Of a DNA stretch of 64,000 nt, positions 26,406 through 37,872 are shown piece by piece. The stretch is taken from NCBI RefSeq assembly GCF_019083965.1, contig NZ_JAHRCY010000005.1:361188-425187 (forward strand). Direction: 5' to 3'. The DNA is from Catellatospora tritici (GTDB lineage Bacteria > Actinomycetota > Actinomycetes > Mycobacteriales > Micromonosporaceae). A program made the translations under genes and the position numbers. Numbering within the stretch: the first letter of the stretch is position 1; every line of letters begins with the position of its first letter. The notes beneath the pieces are model-generated. The model searched no databases. It was given only the letters and a program-made list of their open reading frames with translations, and was not told where the DNA came from.

Positions 26406-26434
26406 TTGACGCGGGTCATGTTATCGGTCACATT
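26406..26434 (+). promoter_or_regulatory. Promoter/operator region of the GH62-GH10 operon
   Basis: TTGACG (26406-26411) could be a -35 box, but the matching -10 is poor. ATGTTATCGGTCACATT (26418-26434) overlaps this region and matches 15 of 17 bases of the element at 24316. The remaining leader to the GTG at 26674 is about 240 nt and contains a hairpin (GGAGC...GCTCC outer and GCGTC/GACGC inner, 26489-26519). Repressor control by a LacI-type protein is inferred. Confidence 0.45.
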
Positions 26435-26673
26435 CGACGGACGGGACAGTCCGGGCGCGGGCACCACGCAGCGCCATAGTCACCGTCTGGAGCGGGCGGC
26501 GTCTTCCATGACGCGCTCCACGGTGCACCTGTGACCGTCAACCCTGCTCGTCATCACCGGGTAGCCAGCACCACCGTGGACGGCCGTCCTGACGTACCGC
26601 ACGGCCGAGCACGGCGATACGTCGCGCCCTGGACCCGCCCGTCTTGCCCTGACTCGTCCCGAAGGAGGATGCC

Positions 26674-28200
26674 GTGACCGGCATCAGCACCCGCACACCT
26701 TCCGCCACCGGCCGCCGAAAGTGGCGCGCCGCGGTGGCCACGGCGGTGGTCACCGCCCTGGCCACCGTCGGCATGGTCGCCGTGAGCACCAGCGGCGCGC
26801 AGGCCGCCACCGTCGACACCGGCGCCTGGTACGTCCTGGTCAACCGCAACAGCGGCAAAGCCCTGGACGTGTACAACTTCTCCACCGCCGACGGCGGCCG
26901 CATCACCCAGTGGACCACCAGCAACGCCAACAACCAGCAATGGCAGTTCGTCGACTCCGGCGGCGGCTACTACCGCCTCAAGAGCCGCCACTCCGGCAAA
27001 GTCCTCGACGACTACAACTTCTCCACCGCCAACGGCGGCTCCATCGTGCAGTGGGCCGACCTCAACGGCACGAACCAGCAGTGGCGCCTGGCCGACTCTG
27101 CGGGCGGCTACGTGCGCCTGATCAACCGGCACAGCAGCAAGGCCCTGGAGGTCCAGGGCGCCTCGACCGCCGACGGCGCCAACATCGTCCAGTACGACGA
27201 CTGGGGCGGCACCAACCAGCAGTGGCAACTCGTCCCCGTCGGCAGCACGCCGCCGTCCAGCGCGCCCCCGTCCAGCCCGCCGCCGACCGGCTCGTGCACC
27301 CTTCCGTCGAGCTACCGCTGGACCTCGACCGGCTCGCTGGCGACGCCGAAGTCGGGGTGGGTGTCACTCAAGGACTTCACCTATGTCCCGTACAACGGCA
27401 AGCACCTGGTCTACGCGACGACGCACGACAACGGCTCCACCTGGGGCTCGATGAACTTCGGCCTGTTCACCAACTGGTCCGACATGGCCTCGGCAAGCCA
27501 GAACGGCATGTCTTCCGGCACCGTCGCACCCACCCTGTTCTACTTCGCCCCCAAGAACATCTGGGTCCTCACCTACCAGTGGGGCGCCACCGCGTTCTCC
27601 TACCGCACCTCCAGCGACCCGACCAACGCCAACGGCTGGTCCGCCGCACAACCCCTGTTCTCCGGCACCATCAGCGGCTCCGGCACCGGACCCATCGACC
27701 AGACCCTCATCGGCGACAGCAGCACCATGTACCTGTTCTTCGCCGGCGACAACGGCAAGATCTACCGCGCCAGCATGCCCATCGCCAACTTCCCCGGCAA
27801 CTTCGGCACCAGCTACACCACCATCATGAGCGACTCCACCAACAACCTGTTCGAAGCACCCCAGGTCTACAAGGTCGCCGGACAGAACCAATACCTCATG
27901 ATCGTCGAAGCCATCGGCGCCAACGGCCGCTACTTCCGCTCCTTCACCACCACCAGCCTCAGCGGCACCTGGACCCCACAGGCCGCCACCGAAGCCAACC
28001 CCTTCGCGGGCAAGGCCAACAGCGGCGCCACCTGGACCAACGACATCAGCCACGGCGAACTGATCCGCGCCAACGCCGACCAGACCATGACCATCGACCC
28101 CTGCAACCTCCAACTGCTCTACCAGGGACGCGCCACCAACTCCGGCGGCGACTACGGCCTACTGCCCTACCGGCCAGGCCTGCTGACCCTGCAGCGCTGA
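26674..28200 (+). CDS. Secreted CBM13-GH62 alpha-L-arabinofuranosidase
   Basis: A 508-residue exported enzyme, GTG start behind a near-perfect GAAGGAGG. Residues 1-45 are the signal peptide (ends SGAQA). Residues ~47-188 are a ricin-type CBM13 with three QW repeats (NQQWQF, NQQWRL, NQQWQL). A Pro/Ser linker leads to a GH62 catalytic domain from ~208: [20 protein letters not shown] with [19 protein letters not shown] (the Asp after LK is the expected base), [32 protein letters not shown] (the Glu is the expected acid), and a C-terminal [10 protein letters not shown]. It removes arabinose side chains from arabinoxylan outside the cell and is followed 54 nt later by a GH10 xylanase with a near-identical CBM13. 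Confidence 0.95.
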   Translation: MTGISTRTPSATGRRKWRAAVATAVVTALATVGMVAVSTSGAQAATVDTGAWYVLVNRNSGKALDVYNFSTADGGRITQWTTSNANNQQWQFVDSGGGYYRLKSRHSGKVLDDYNFSTANGGSIVQWADLNGTNQQWRLADSAGGYVRLINRHSSKALEVQGASTADGANIVQYDDWGGTNQQWQLVPVGSTPPSSAPPSSPPPTGSCTLPSSYRWTSTGSLATPKSGWVSLKDFTYVPYNGKHLVYATTHDNGSTWGSMNFGLFTNWSDMASASQNGMSSGTVAPTLFYFAPKNIWVLTYQWGATAFSYRTSSDPTNANGWSAAQPLFSGTISGSGTGPIDQTLIGDSSTMYLFFAGDNGKIYRASMPIANFPGNFGTSYTTIMSDSTNNLFEAPQVYKVAGQNQYLMIVEAIGANGRYFRSFTTTSLSGTWTPQAATEANPFAGKANSGATWTNDISHGELIRANADQTMTIDPCNLQLLYQGRATNSGGDYGLLPYRPGLLTLQR

Positions 28201-29742
<1,542 letters not shown>

Positions 29743-29777
29743 CCCCGGCACAGACACGCTCTCACCGCTGAGGAAAC

Positions 29778-29810
29778 GCCGGTGCGCGGGCACGCCGCCC
29801 GCGCACCGGC
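29778..29810. terminator. Strong hairpin terminator after the xylanase operon
   Basis: GCCGGTGCGCGGGC (29778-29791) and GCCCGCGCACCGGC (29797-29810) form a perfect 14-bp stem with a 5-nt loop. It lies between the convergent xylanase and Usp genes and probably works in both directions. Confidence 0.85.
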
Positions 29811-29884
29811 GCCATCGCCATGCCCGCCGCGGCCGCGACCACCGCGACGCGCGGAGATCCGCAGCCGGGCCCCGAACCTCGTGA

Positions 29885-30937
29885 TCAGGCCGCCGGTCGC
29901 GGCACGATCAGGACCGGGCAACGGGCGTGGTGCAGCACCTGGTGGCTGACCGAGCCCATGACCAGGCCGGTGAACCCCCCACAGCCGCGCCCGCCCACGA
30001 CGACGAGTTGGGCCTGCTCCGACAGGTCCACCAGGACCCGGGCCGGACGACCCCGGACCAGATGCTCGCGTACGGTGACGTCCGGGTGCCGCTCACGTAC
30101 GCTCACCAGCGCGTCGGCGAGGCTGCGCCCCTCCTGCTCGGCGACGGCCGCGGTCGCGTGGTCCTGGCGCAGCAGCGCGGCACCGACCGGCTCCGCCGGT
30201 GGCGCTCCCGGCCGGATCGATCCCACCTGCACGGCGCCCATGTGCGGGGGCTCGTCGTGCACGACGGCGCCGTGGTGTGGTTCACCGCCCTGGACGGCCC
30301 CGTGGTGCGCCTCGCCCCGGTGCACCGCGCCGGGCACCGGTTCGTGTCCGTGGCCGGAGTGGCGAGTCCAGGTGTGCACGGCCAGCAGCTCGGCCCGGCG
30401 CAGTTCGGCCTCGGCGAACGCGGCGTCGATGGCGTTGGCGCTGTGCAGTGCGGCGTCGACGCCCACCACGACCGGGCCGCCGGGGTGCTCGGTGCCCCTG
30501 GCCACAAGCACCGGCGTATGGCCGTGCTGGGTGCAGTGCACCGCGACCGACCCCACGAGCAGGCCGGTGAACCCGCCCAGGCCCCGGTCGCCGATGACCA
30601 GCAGGCTGGCGTCCTTGGCGGCGTGCATGAGCACGGGCGCGGGCGCTCCGGTGAGTAGTTCGGCGGTGACCGGCACCGACGGGGCGACCGAGGTGGCCGC
30701 GGCCGCGGCGTCGGCGAGCACACGCTCGGCGTCGTGCCGCAGGCCGCCGGTGGCCGGACCGGACTCCGACGGGCCGGTGTTGACGTTCAGCAACGGCCAG
30801 ATGAACGCGTGCACAAGGTGCAGCGGCCGGTGCCGCAACGCGGCCTCCTGCGCGCCGAGCCGTACGGCCAGCAGCGACGAGTCCGAGCCGTCGACGCCGA
30901 CGACGACCGGGCCACGCGGGTCGTCAACGGTGTTCAT
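29885..30937 (-). CDS. Tandem universal stress protein with histidine-rich insertion
   Basis: A 350-residue two-domain Usp protein. Domain 1 ([11 protein letters not shown] ... [15 protein letters not shown]) and domain 2 ([11 protein letters not shown] ... [15 protein letters not shown]) each have the G-x2-G-x9-G(S) ATP-binding signature. Domain 2 carries an unusual insertion at ~193-236 with ten His in about 40 residues, in a ten-residue repeat with H-H-G-A-V cores. The ATG at 30937 overlaps the phosphoketolase stop (ATGA), so it is translationally coupled to that gene. Tandem Usp proteins in actinobacteria are commonly linked to redox and hypoxia stress; the role of the His insertion is unknown. 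Confidence 0.9.
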   Translation of the reverse strand: MNTVDDPRGPVVVGVDGSDSSLLAVRLGAQEAALRHRPLHLVHAFIWPLLNVNTGPSESGPATGGLRHDAERVLADAAAAATSVAPSVPVTAELLTGAPAPVLMHAAKDASLLVIGDRGLGGFTGLLVGSVAVHCTQHGHTPVLVARGTEHPGGPVVVGVDAALHSANAIDAAFAEAELRRAELLAVHTWTRHSGHGHEPVPGAVHRGEAHHGAVQGGEPHHGAVVHDEPPHMGAVQVGSIRPGAPPAEPVGAALLRQDHATAAVAEQEGRSLADALVSVRERHPDVTVREHLVRGRPARVLVDLSEQAQLVVVGGRGCGGFTGLVMGSVSHQVLHHARCPVLIVPRPAA

Positions 30938-33330
30938 CGTCGGCCCTGCCACATCCAGTCGGTGATCTCAGGTGCGTCGGTGCCGTACGCCCTGGTGTAG
31001 TCGCGGGCACGCTGGCGGGCGTCGGTCATCTGCTGGCGCAGCCCGGCGGCGCTGACCGCCAGGCCCGGCACCCGGTCCACGACGTCGATGACGAGCCGGT
31101 AGCGGTCCAGGTCGTTGAGCATCACCATGTCGAACGGCGTGGTGGTGGTGCCCTCCTCCCGGTATCCGCGCACGTGGATGTTGTCGTGGTTGCGGCGCCG
31201 GTAGGTGAGCCGGTGGATCAGCGACGGGTACCCGTGGTAGGCGAAGACGACCGGCTGGTCGGTGGTGAAGATGGCGTCGAACTGGGAGTCGGGCAGGCCG
31301 TGTGGATGCTCGGACTCCGGCTGCAGCCGCATCAGGTCCACGATGTTCACCACGCGCACCTTCAGCTTGGGCAGGTAGCGCTGCAGCAGGTCGACCGCGG
31401 CCATGGTCTCCAGCGTCGGCACGTCCCCGGCGCACGCCATGACCACGTCGGGCACCGTGCCCGAATCGTTGCCCGCCCAGTCCCAGATGCCCAGCCCTCG
31501 GCGGCAGTGCAGCGCCGCGTCGGCCATGGACAGCCACGACGGCTGCGGCTGCTTGCCCGCCACCACGACGTTGATGTAGTGGCGGCTGCGCAGGCAGTGG
31601 TCCATGGTGGACAGCAGCGTGTTCGCGTCGGGTGGCAGGTACACCCGGATGACCTCGGCCTTCTTGTTGACCACGTGGTCGATGAAGCCGGGGTCCTGGT
31701 GGGAGAAGCCGTTGTGGTCCTGGCGCCACACATGGCTGGACAGCAGGTACGTCAGCGACGCCACCGGGCGCCGCCACGGGATGGCCCGGGTCGTCTTGAG
31801 CCACTTGGCGTGCTGGTTGACCATCGAGTCGACCACGTGGGTGAACGCCTCGTAGCTGGTCAGCAGGCCGTGGCGGCCGGTGAGCAGGTAGCCCTCCAGC
31901 ATGCCCTGGCACAGGTGCTCCGACAGCACCTCGATGACCCGGCCGGAGCGGGCCAGGTGGTCGTCGCCGCCGATGATGTCGGCCTCGAACACCCGGTCGG
32001 TCACGTCGAACACCGCGCCGAGCCGGTTGGAGTTCGCCTCGTCCGGGGCGAACAGCCGGAACCGGTCCGGGTTGGCGCGCATGATGTCGCGCAGCCAGGT
32101 GCCGAGCACCCGGGTGGCCTCGGCGGTGCTCCCACCGGGGTGCTCGACCGGCACGGCGTAGTCGGCGATGTCGGGCAGGACCAGGTCGCGCAGCAGCAGG
32201 CCGCCGTTGGCGTGGGCGTTGGCCGACATGCGCCGGTGCTCGCCGGGGGCGAGCGGTTCGAGCAGCGCCACCGGGCGCCCGGTGGCGTCGAACAGCTCCT
32301 CCGGCCGGTACGACCGCAGCCAGCGCTCCAGCTCGACCAGGTGCGCCGGGTTGTCGCGCACCTGTGCCAGCGGCACCTGGTGCGCCCGGAACGTGCCCTC
32401 CAGTCGGACGCCGTCGACCTCCTTCGGCCCGGTCCAGCCCTTCGGCGTACGCAGGATGATCATCGGCCAGCGGGGACGGGCGACGACGTCACCGCGTCGA
32501 GCCCGGCTCTGGATCGCCTTGATCTCGTCCAGGGCCCGGTCGAGCGCGTAGGCGAACTCGTGGTGCACGCGTTCGGGCTCGTCGCCGGAGACGAGGATCG
32601 GCTGGTAGCCGTATCCGCGCAGGAGCGAGAGCAGGTCCTCCTCCGGGATCCGGGCCAGGATCGTGGGGTTGGCGATCTTGTAGCCGTTGAGGTGCAGGAT
32701 CGGCAGCACGGCGCCGTCGCCGACCGGGTTGCAGAAGGTGTTGCACAGCCAGCTGGCCGCCAGCGGCCCGGTCTCGGCCTCGCCATCGCCGACCACGCAC
32801 ACGGCCAGCAGGTCCGGGTTGTCCAGCACCGCGCCATAGGCGTGCATCAACGAGTAGCCGAGCTCGCCGCCCTCGTGGATCGAACCGGGCACCTCGGGCG
32901 CGACGTGGCTGGGGATGCCGCCGGGGAAGGAGAACTGCCGGAACAGCCGGGCCATGCCCGCCTCGGACCGGTCGACGCTGGGGTAGAGCTCGCTGTAGGT
33001 GCCCTCCAGCCAGGTGTTGGCCACGATCGCGGGGCCGCCGTGGCCGGGGCCGGTGATGTAGATGGCGTCGAGGTCACGGGCGATGATCGCCCGGTTCAGG
33101 TGTGCCCAGATCAGGCTGAGCCCAGGGCTGGTCCCCCAGTGTCCCAGCAGGCGCGGCTTGATGTGCTCCGGGCGCAGCGGCTCGCGCAGCAGCGGGTTGT
33201 CCATCAGGTAGATCTGACCGACCGTGAGGTAGTTGGCCGCCCGCCACCAGGTGTCGATGCGGGTCAGGTCCTCGTGGCTGAGGTGGACCACGCCCGCGGT
33301 GGTGTCGGTGCCGTGCGAGTGCAGGGTCAT
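30934..33330 (-). CDS. xfp: Phosphoketolase (xylulose-5-P/fructose-6-P)
   Basis: A 798-residue thiamine-diphosphate enzyme, the normal family length. Visible signatures: [58 protein letters not shown], the ThDP motif [31 protein letters not shown] and a C-terminal [20 protein letters not shown]. It splits xylulose 5-phosphate (or fructose 6-phosphate) with phosphate into acetyl phosphate and glyceraldehyde 3-phosphate (erythrose 4-phosphate). I start at ATG 33330, the family start; the frame is open further upstream without coding character. It ends in a 4-bp overlap with the Usp gene. Its place beside the xylan operon fits pentose catabolism. Confidence 0.95.
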   Translation of the reverse strand: MTLHSHGTDTTAGVVHLSHEDLTRIDTWWRAANYLTVGQIYLMDNPLLREPLRPEHIKPRLLGHWGTSPGLSLIWAHLNRAIIARDLDAIYITGPGHGGPAIVANTWLEGTYSELYPSVDRSEAGMARLFRQFSFPGGIPSHVAPEVPGSIHEGGELGYSLMHAYGAVLDNPDLLAVCVVGDGEAETGPLAASWLCNTFCNPVGDGAVLPILHLNGYKIANPTILARIPEEDLLSLLRGYGYQPILVSGDEPERVHHEFAYALDRALDEIKAIQSRARRGDVVARPRWPMIILRTPKGWTGPKEVDGVRLEGTFRAHQVPLAQVRDNPAHLVELERWLRSYRPEELFDATGRPVALLEPLAPGEHRRMSANAHANGGLLLRDLVLPDIADYAVPVEHPGGSTAEATRVLGTWLRDIMRANPDRFRLFAPDEANSNRLGAVFDVTDRVFEADIIGGDDHLARSGRVIEVLSEHLCQGMLEGYLLTGRHGLLTSYEAFTHVVDSMVNQHAKWLKTTRAIPWRRPVASLTYLLSSHVWRQDHNGFSHQDPGFIDHVVNKKAEVIRVYLPPDANTLLSTMDHCLRSRHYINVVVAGKQPQPSWLSMADAALHCRRGLGIWDWAGNDSGTVPDVVMACAGDVPTLETMAAVDLLQRYLPKLKVRVVNIVDLMRLQPESEHPHGLPDSQFDAIFTTDQPVVFAYHGYPSLIHRLTYRRRNHDNIHVRGYREEGTTTTPFDMVMLNDLDRYRLVIDVVDRVPGLAVSAAGLRQQMTDARQRARDYTRAYGTDAPEITDWMWQGRR

Positions 33331-33468
33331 ATAACCGATCTTCGCCGGTTTAGACCGCGGCTCGCAGGGAAAATGTCCGCTTCGTCGGTCTGAGATCCAG
33401 GCCGTGGGCAGCGCCTTTCCGGTAACGCCCGAACAATGCGAATTTGCCCGAGTACGCCGACCCGGCGC

Positions 33469-33474
33469 TATAGC
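33469..33474 (+). promoter_or_regulatory. -10 box candidate for the molybdenum hydroxylase operon
   Basis: TATAGC inside the small palindrome CGCTATAGCG, 32 nt before the first start codon. A weak -35 (TTGCCC, about 19 nt upstream) is the best partner seen. The 175-nt gap from phosphoketolase is divergent and would hold both promoters. Confidence 0.35.
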
Positions 33475-33505
33475 GTGACGGGAAGGCCTGCCACTAGGAG
33501 GAGCG

Positions 33506-34024
33506 ATGTCGGCTTCCAACCTGCCCGACGCCGAAGCGGGCCCCGGCCCGGTCGACGTGGTGCTCAACATCAACGGACGCACCCACGTCGTACGCATCGA
33601 GCCCAGGGTGAGCCTGCTGGACTGTCTACGCGACGTCGTCGACCTCACCGGCACCAAGAAGGGCTGCAACCAGGGAGCCTGCGGCGCCTGCACGGTATGG
33701 GTCGACAAGCGCCGGGTCGTCTCCTGCCTCACCCTCGCCATCGCCTGCGAGGGCCGCGAGATCACCACCATCGAGGGCCTGGCCGAGAACGGGCACCTGC
33801 ACCCGATGCAGAAGGCGTTCCTCAGCCACGACGCGTTCCAGTGCGGCTACTGCACCCCCGGACAGATCATGTCGGCCGTCGCGCTGCTGGCGGAGGGCCA
33901 CAGCCGCGACGACGCCGAGATCGGCGAGTGGATGAGCGGCAACATCTGCCGCTGCGCGGCGTACCCGAACATCCGCGCCGCCATCCGCGAGGTCCGCGAC
34001 GGGGTGCCGCATGCGGCCCGTTAG
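33506..34024 (+). CDS. Molybdenum hydroxylase 2Fe-2S subunit (PaoA/YagT-like)
   Basis: A 172-residue iron-sulfur subunit of a xanthine-oxidase-family enzyme. The plant-type cluster Cys are in [13 protein letters not shown] with the later CLTLAIAC, and the second cluster in [14 protein letters not shown] and [14 protein letters not shown] 33506 has a perfect AGGAGG. There is no twin-arginine signal, so unlike E. coli PaoA it would stay in the cytoplasm. It overlaps the FAD-subunit start by 14 nt. Transfers electrons from the Mo site to FAD. Confidence 0.93.
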   Translation: MSASNLPDAEAGPGPVDVVLNINGRTHVVRIEPRVSLLDCLRDVVDLTGTKKGCNQGACGACTVWVDKRRVVSCLTLAIACEGREITTIEGLAENGHLHPMQKAFLSHDAFQCGYCTPGQIMSAVALLAEGHSRDDAEIGEWMSGNICRCAAYPNIRAAIREVRDGVPHAAR

Positions 34025-35006
34025 CTACTCCCGGGTGGTCGACGTCGCCACCGCCATCGCCACCGTCAGCGCCGACCCCGACGCCGCCTACCTGGCCGGA
34101 GGTACCACCAAGGTCGACATGCTGCGCATCTACGCCGAGCCGAGCCAGCGCCTGGTCGACATCAACGATCTGCCCATCAACCACATCGAGCTGCAGCCCG
34201 ACGGCGCCGTACGCCTCGGCGCGCTGGCCCGCATGAACGACGTCGCCATGTCCCCGGTGATCGCCCAGCGCTACCCGCTGCTGGCCGAGGCGCTGATCCT
34301 GGGCGCGTCGGCGCAGCTGCGCAACATGGCCTCGATGGGCGGCAACATGCTGCAGCGCACCCGCTGCTCCTACTTCCGCGACCACGAGGCCGCCTGCAAC
34401 AAGCGCGTGCCCGGCTCCGGTTGCGGCGCGCTGACCGGCGTCAACCGGGGGCACGCGGTGCTGGGCACCAGCGAGCACTGCATCGCCACCCACCCCTCCG
34501 ACGCGGCGGTGGCGCTGAGCGCGCTGGAGGCGGTCGTCCACGTGCAGAACCGCGACGGGCACCACGCGTACGCGATCGATGATTTCTTCCTCACCCCCGG
34601 CGATACGCCAGACCGCGAGCACCCACTCCAGCATGGCGACCTGATCACCGCGATCGAGATCCCGCCCCTGCCGGTGGCCCGCAACTCGCTGTACCTGAAG
34701 GTGCGCGACCGGGAGTCGTACGAGTTCGCGCTGGTGTCGGTGGCGCTGGCGCTACGGGTCGAGGACGGGACGGTCGCCGAGGTGCGCATGGCGCTGGGCG
34801 GGGTGGCCACCAAGCCGTGGCGGGCCCGGCGGGCCGAGCACGCCCTGCTCGGCCGCCCGGCCACGCACGAGAACTTCCTGCACGCCGCGCGCGAGGAGAT
34901 GGCCGACGCCGTGCCGCAGACCATGAACGGCTTCAAGATCGAACTGGCGCGGCGCACGATGATCCGCGCGCTGGAGACCGTCACCGCCAGAGGGGACACG
35001 CGATGA
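34011..35006 (+). CDS. Molybdenum hydroxylase FAD subunit (PaoB/YagS-like)
   Basis: A 331-residue FAD-binding subunit. AYLAGGTTKVDML is the first FAD loop; AQLRNMASMGGNMLQRTRC is the second. The segment RCSYFRDHEAACNKRVPGSG with a following Cys matches the extra 4Fe-4S cluster loop of PaoB-type subunits, setting it apart from simple CoxM proteins. The C-terminal CODH-like domain follows (VRMALGGVATKPWRARRAE). The stop overlaps the start of the Mo subunit (ATGA, 35003-35006). Confidence 0.92.
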   Translation: MRPVSYSRVVDVATAIATVSADPDAAYLAGGTTKVDMLRIYAEPSQRLVDINDLPINHIELQPDGAVRLGALARMNDVAMSPVIAQRYPLLAEALILGASAQLRNMASMGGNMLQRTRCSYFRDHEAACNKRVPGSGCGALTGVNRGHAVLGTSEHCIATHPSDAAVALSALEAVVHVQNRDGHHAYAIDDFFLTPGDTPDREHPLQHGDLITAIEIPPLPVARNSLYLKVRDRESYEFALVSVALALRVEDGTVAEVRMALGGVATKPWRARRAEHALLGRPATHENFLHAAREEMADAVPQTMNGFKIELARRTMIRALETVTARGDTR

Positions 35007-37231
35007 CCACCGCGATCGGACGCCCGCTCGACCGCGTCGACGGCCCAGCCAAGGTCACCGGCGCGGGCCGCTACTCCGCCGACGTGCCGCTGCCGGGGCT
35101 GGTCCATGCGGTGGTCGTCGGCTCGCGCATCCCGGCCGGGCGCATCGTCTCGATCGACACCCACGCCGCCGAGCAGGCCGAGGGGGTGCTCGCCGTGCTC
35201 ACCCACCTCAACCTGCCCAAGGGCGGCGCGGTGCCGCCCCTGATGCCGTCGCTGGCGGGCGCCGCCGCGACCGGGCAGACGTTCTTTCCGATGCAGGACG
35301 AGGTGATCCACTACGCGGGCCAGCACGTGGCCGTGCTCGTCGCCGAAACGCTGGAGCAGGCTGAGCACGCGGCCACCCTGCTGCGGATCGACTACGCCGC
35401 CGCCCCGTTCGTCACCACCGTCGAACAGGGGCGCGAGCAGGCGTACGAGGCGCAGCGGATCTTCGGCGGGTTCCTGCCCGGCCGGATCGAACGCGGCGAC
35501 GTCGCCGCCGGGCTGGCCCAGGCCGCGGTCACCGTCGACCTGGGCTACCGGTACGCGGCCAACCACCACAACCCGATCGAGTGCTCGGCGACGACCGCGG
35601 TGTGGGAGGGCGACCGGCTCACCGTGTACGACGCCACCCAGGGCCCCAACGCCACCCTGCACACGCTGGCCGAACTGCTCAACATCATGCCCTCGCACAT
35701 CCGGGTGGTCACCAACTTCGTCGGCGGCAGCTTCGGCTGCAAGGCGATGATCTGGGACCACCCGGCCCTGGCCGCGCTGGCCGCCCGCCACGTCGGGCGG
35801 CCGGTGCGCCTGGCGCTGTCCCGCGAGCAGATGTTCAGCTCGGTCGGACACCGTGAGGAGCAGGAGCAGCAGCTCACCATCGGCGCCGACGAGCAGGGGC
35901 GGCTGCGCGCCATACGCCACCACAAGCTCTCACCCACCTCGCACTTCGACGACTGGGCCGAGCCGTCACTCGGGGTGGCCTCGCAGCTCTACGCCTGCCC
36001 CAACTACGAAGGGGTCTATCGGCTGATCCGGGCCAACACCATGACGCCCACGTTCACCCGCTGCCCCGGCGAGGCGTCGGGCATGTTCGCACTGGAGACC
36101 GCGCTCGACGAGCTCGCCGACAAGCTCGGCCTGGACCCGCTGGAGATCCGGCTGCGCAACTACGCCGAGACCACGCCGGGCGACGGCACCCCATGGTCGA
36201 GCAAGAAGCTGCGCGAGTGCTACCAGCGCGGCGCCGAACTGGCCGGATGGGACAGCCGCGATCCGCGACCCGGCACCCTGCGCGACGGCAACACGATGCT
36301 CGGCTGGGGCATGGCCACCAGCGCCTACCCCTGCTACCAGCCCGGCAACCCGCAGCGCGCCCGCGCCCGCCTCTTCGCCGACGGCAGCGCCGTGGTGCAG
36401 GCCAGCATCTCCGACATCGGCACCGGCTCGGCCACCGCGATGACCCAGGTCGCCGCCGACGGCCTGGGCGTGCCGCTGGAACGGGTCCGCTTCCAGTACG
36501 GCGACAGCGACCTGCCCAACACCGCCGCCGCGGTCGGCTCGGCCGGGGCCGGGATGGTCAGCGCCGCCGTCCACGTCGCCACCACCGCCCTGCGCGACCA
36601 ACTCATCGCGCAGGCGATCGCCGACCCCGGCTCGCCGCTGCACGACGCCGACCCGAAGCAGGTCGCCGTCGCCGAAGGCCGGATGGCGCTGCGCGAGCGG
36701 CCCGACGTGGGCGAGACCTACGCCGCGCTGCTGCAGCGAGCGTTCATGGCCGACGCCGAGGCCGTCGGCACCTGGAACCCGCCGCCGGACACCAGCGGCG
36801 GCTCGATGACCTTCGGTGCCCAGTTCGCCCAGGTCGCCGTCGACCCCGACCTGGGCCTGGTCCGGGTGCGCAAACTCATCGGCGTGTTCGACCCGGGCCG
36901 GGTGCTCAACCGCAAGACCGCGCACAGCCAGCTCATGGGCGGCATGATCTGGGGCATGAGCCACGCCCTGCTCGAAGGCAGCCGGATGGGGCCCGACGGG
37001 CGCTGGGCCAACGCCAGCCTCGGCGAATACCTGGTGCCGGTCAACGCCGACGCACCCGCGGTGGTCGTCGAGACGATCGAGTCGACGGACACCGTGGTGA
37101 ACCCGCTGGGCGTCAAGGGCGTCGGCGAGGTCGGCATGGTCGGCACCGCCGCCGCGATCGCCAACGCGATCCACCACGCCACCGGCAGGCGGCTGCACAA
37201 GCTGCCCATCACCATCGAAGACCTGCTGTAG
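35003..37231 (+). CDS. Molybdenum hydroxylase large subunit (PaoC/YagR-like)
   Basis: A 742-residue molybdopterin-binding subunit. The start (IGRPLDRVDGPAKVTGAGRY) is typical. Family motifs include NFVGGSFGCKAM, TRCPGEASGMFALETALDEL, SDIGTGSATAMTQVAADGLG and the active-site Glu in GVKGVGEVGMVGTAAA. With the 2Fe-2S and FAD subunits it would form a heterotrimeric aldehyde oxidoreductase-like enzyme. The substrate cannot be read from sequence; PaoABC oxidises aromatic aldehydes, which would be plausible for a plant-matter degrader. No XdhC/PaoD-type insertion chaperone is visible in the window. Confidence 0.93.
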   Translation: MTTAIGRPLDRVDGPAKVTGAGRYSADVPLPGLVHAVVVGSRIPAGRIVSIDTHAAEQAEGVLAVLTHLNLPKGGAVPPLMPSLAGAAATGQTFFPMQDEVIHYAGQHVAVLVAETLEQAEHAATLLRIDYAAAPFVTTVEQGREQAYEAQRIFGGFLPGRIERGDVAAGLAQAAVTVDLGYRYAANHHNPIECSATTAVWEGDRLTVYDATQGPNATLHTLAELLNIMPSHIRVVTNFVGGSFGCKAMIWDHPALAALAARHVGRPVRLALSREQMFSSVGHREEQEQQLTIGADEQGRLRAIRHHKLSPTSHFDDWAEPSLGVASQLYACPNYEGVYRLIRANTMTPTFTRCPGEASGMFALETALDELADKLGLDPLEIRLRNYAETTPGDGTPWSSKKLRECYQRGAELAGWDSRDPRPGTLRDGNTMLGWGMATSAYPCYQPGNPQRARARLFADGSAVVQASISDIGTGSATAMTQVAADGLGVPLERVRFQYGDSDLPNTAAAVGSAGAGMVSAAVHVATTALRDQLIAQAIADPGSPLHDADPKQVAVAEGRMALRERPDVGETYAALLQRAFMADAEAVGTWNPPPDTSGGSMTFGAQFAQVAVDPDLGLVRVRKLIGVFDPGRVLNRKTAHSQLMGGMIWGMSHALLEGSRMGPDGRWANASLGEYLVPVNADAPAVVVETIESTDTVVNPLGVKGVGEVGMVGTAAAIANAIHHATGRRLHKLPITIEDLL

Positions 37232-37243
37232 GCGAGTGCCACG

Positions 37244-37804
37244 GTGGCGCCCTCGGTCGAGTTGGAGCCGGTGTCGGTGCTGTTCACGTTCGACGTCGTG
37301 CCCGGCCGGGAGTCCGACTTCGAGCACTGGCTGCGCCTGGTCAACGCCGAGTCGTCGAAGTTCCCCGGCCACCAGGGCGTGACCTGGCTCCGGCCGACCA
37401 CCCCGGATCGGCACTACCACGCGGTCCTGCGCTTCGACAACGGCACGCACCTGAGCGCCTGGCTGACCTCGACGCAGCGGGTCGACTGCGTACGCCACCT
37501 CGACGGCATCGCCGAGGAAGCCGCGCCGCGCGAGACCACCACCGGCATGGAGACCTGGTTCAGCCTGCCCGGACGGCCGGTGCTGCCACCGCCGAAGTGG
37601 AAGATGGCACTGGTGTCGTTCCTCGGGGTGTATCCGCTGGTGGTGCTGTTCCAACTGGTCGGCGCGAAGCATGTCGCGGCGATGCCGTTGCCGTTGTTCC
37701 TGCGCGCGGCGGTCCTGCCGCTGATGCTGTCACCGCTGCTCACGTACGCGGTGATGCCGCTGCTCAGCCGCCTGCTGCGCCGCTTCCTCTACTCCGGCTC
37801 CTGA
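37244..37804 (+). CDS. ABM-domain membrane protein
   Basis: A 186-residue protein. Residues ~8-105 are an antibiotic-biosynthesis-monooxygenase (ABM) ferredoxin-like fold (VSVLFTFDVVPGRESDFEHW, HQGVTWLRP, YHAVLRFDNGTHLSAWLTS), and the C-terminal half has two membrane helices (LVSFLGVYPLVVLFQLVGA and LPLFLRAAVLPLMLSPLLTY). This ABM-plus-two-helix layout is a known but uncharacterised group. It starts 13 nt after the Mo subunit stop and is probably in the same operon. Confidence 0.8.
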   Translation: MAPSVELEPVSVLFTFDVVPGRESDFEHWLRLVNAESSKFPGHQGVTWLRPTTPDRHYHAVLRFDNGTHLSAWLTSTQRVDCVRHLDGIAEEAAPRETTTGMETWFSLPGRPVLPPPKWKMALVSFLGVYPLVVLFQLVGAKHVAAMPLPLFLRAAVLPLMLSPLLTYAVMPLLSRLLRRFLYSGS

Positions 37805-37822
37805 GCTGCCGCCAACAGTTCC

Positions 37823-37851
37823 GCCAGCCGGCCGGGCCCGCGGCGGCTGGC
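37823..37851. terminator. Hairpin between convergent operons
   Basis: GCCAGCCG (37823-37830) pairs with CGGCTGGC (37844-37851) across a GC-rich 13-nt loop. It separates the Mo-hydroxylase operon from the convergent allophanate hydrolase gene. Confidence 0.5.
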
Positions 37852-37872
37852 CGGCGGTCGGACCGCGGTCCG

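Noticed and set aside
27364..28113. Long minus-strand open frame antisense to the GH62 gene (249 codons, Gly/Val-rich)
   Set aside because: It lies wholly within the GH62 coding sequence and its composition is what the complement of GC-rich codons gives; no start signal or family similarity.
31174..33393. 739-codon plus-strand open frame antisense to phosphoketolase
   Set aside because: Low-complexity Val/Gln/His/Arg composition typical of a shadow frame; the opposite strand encodes a complete phosphoketolase.
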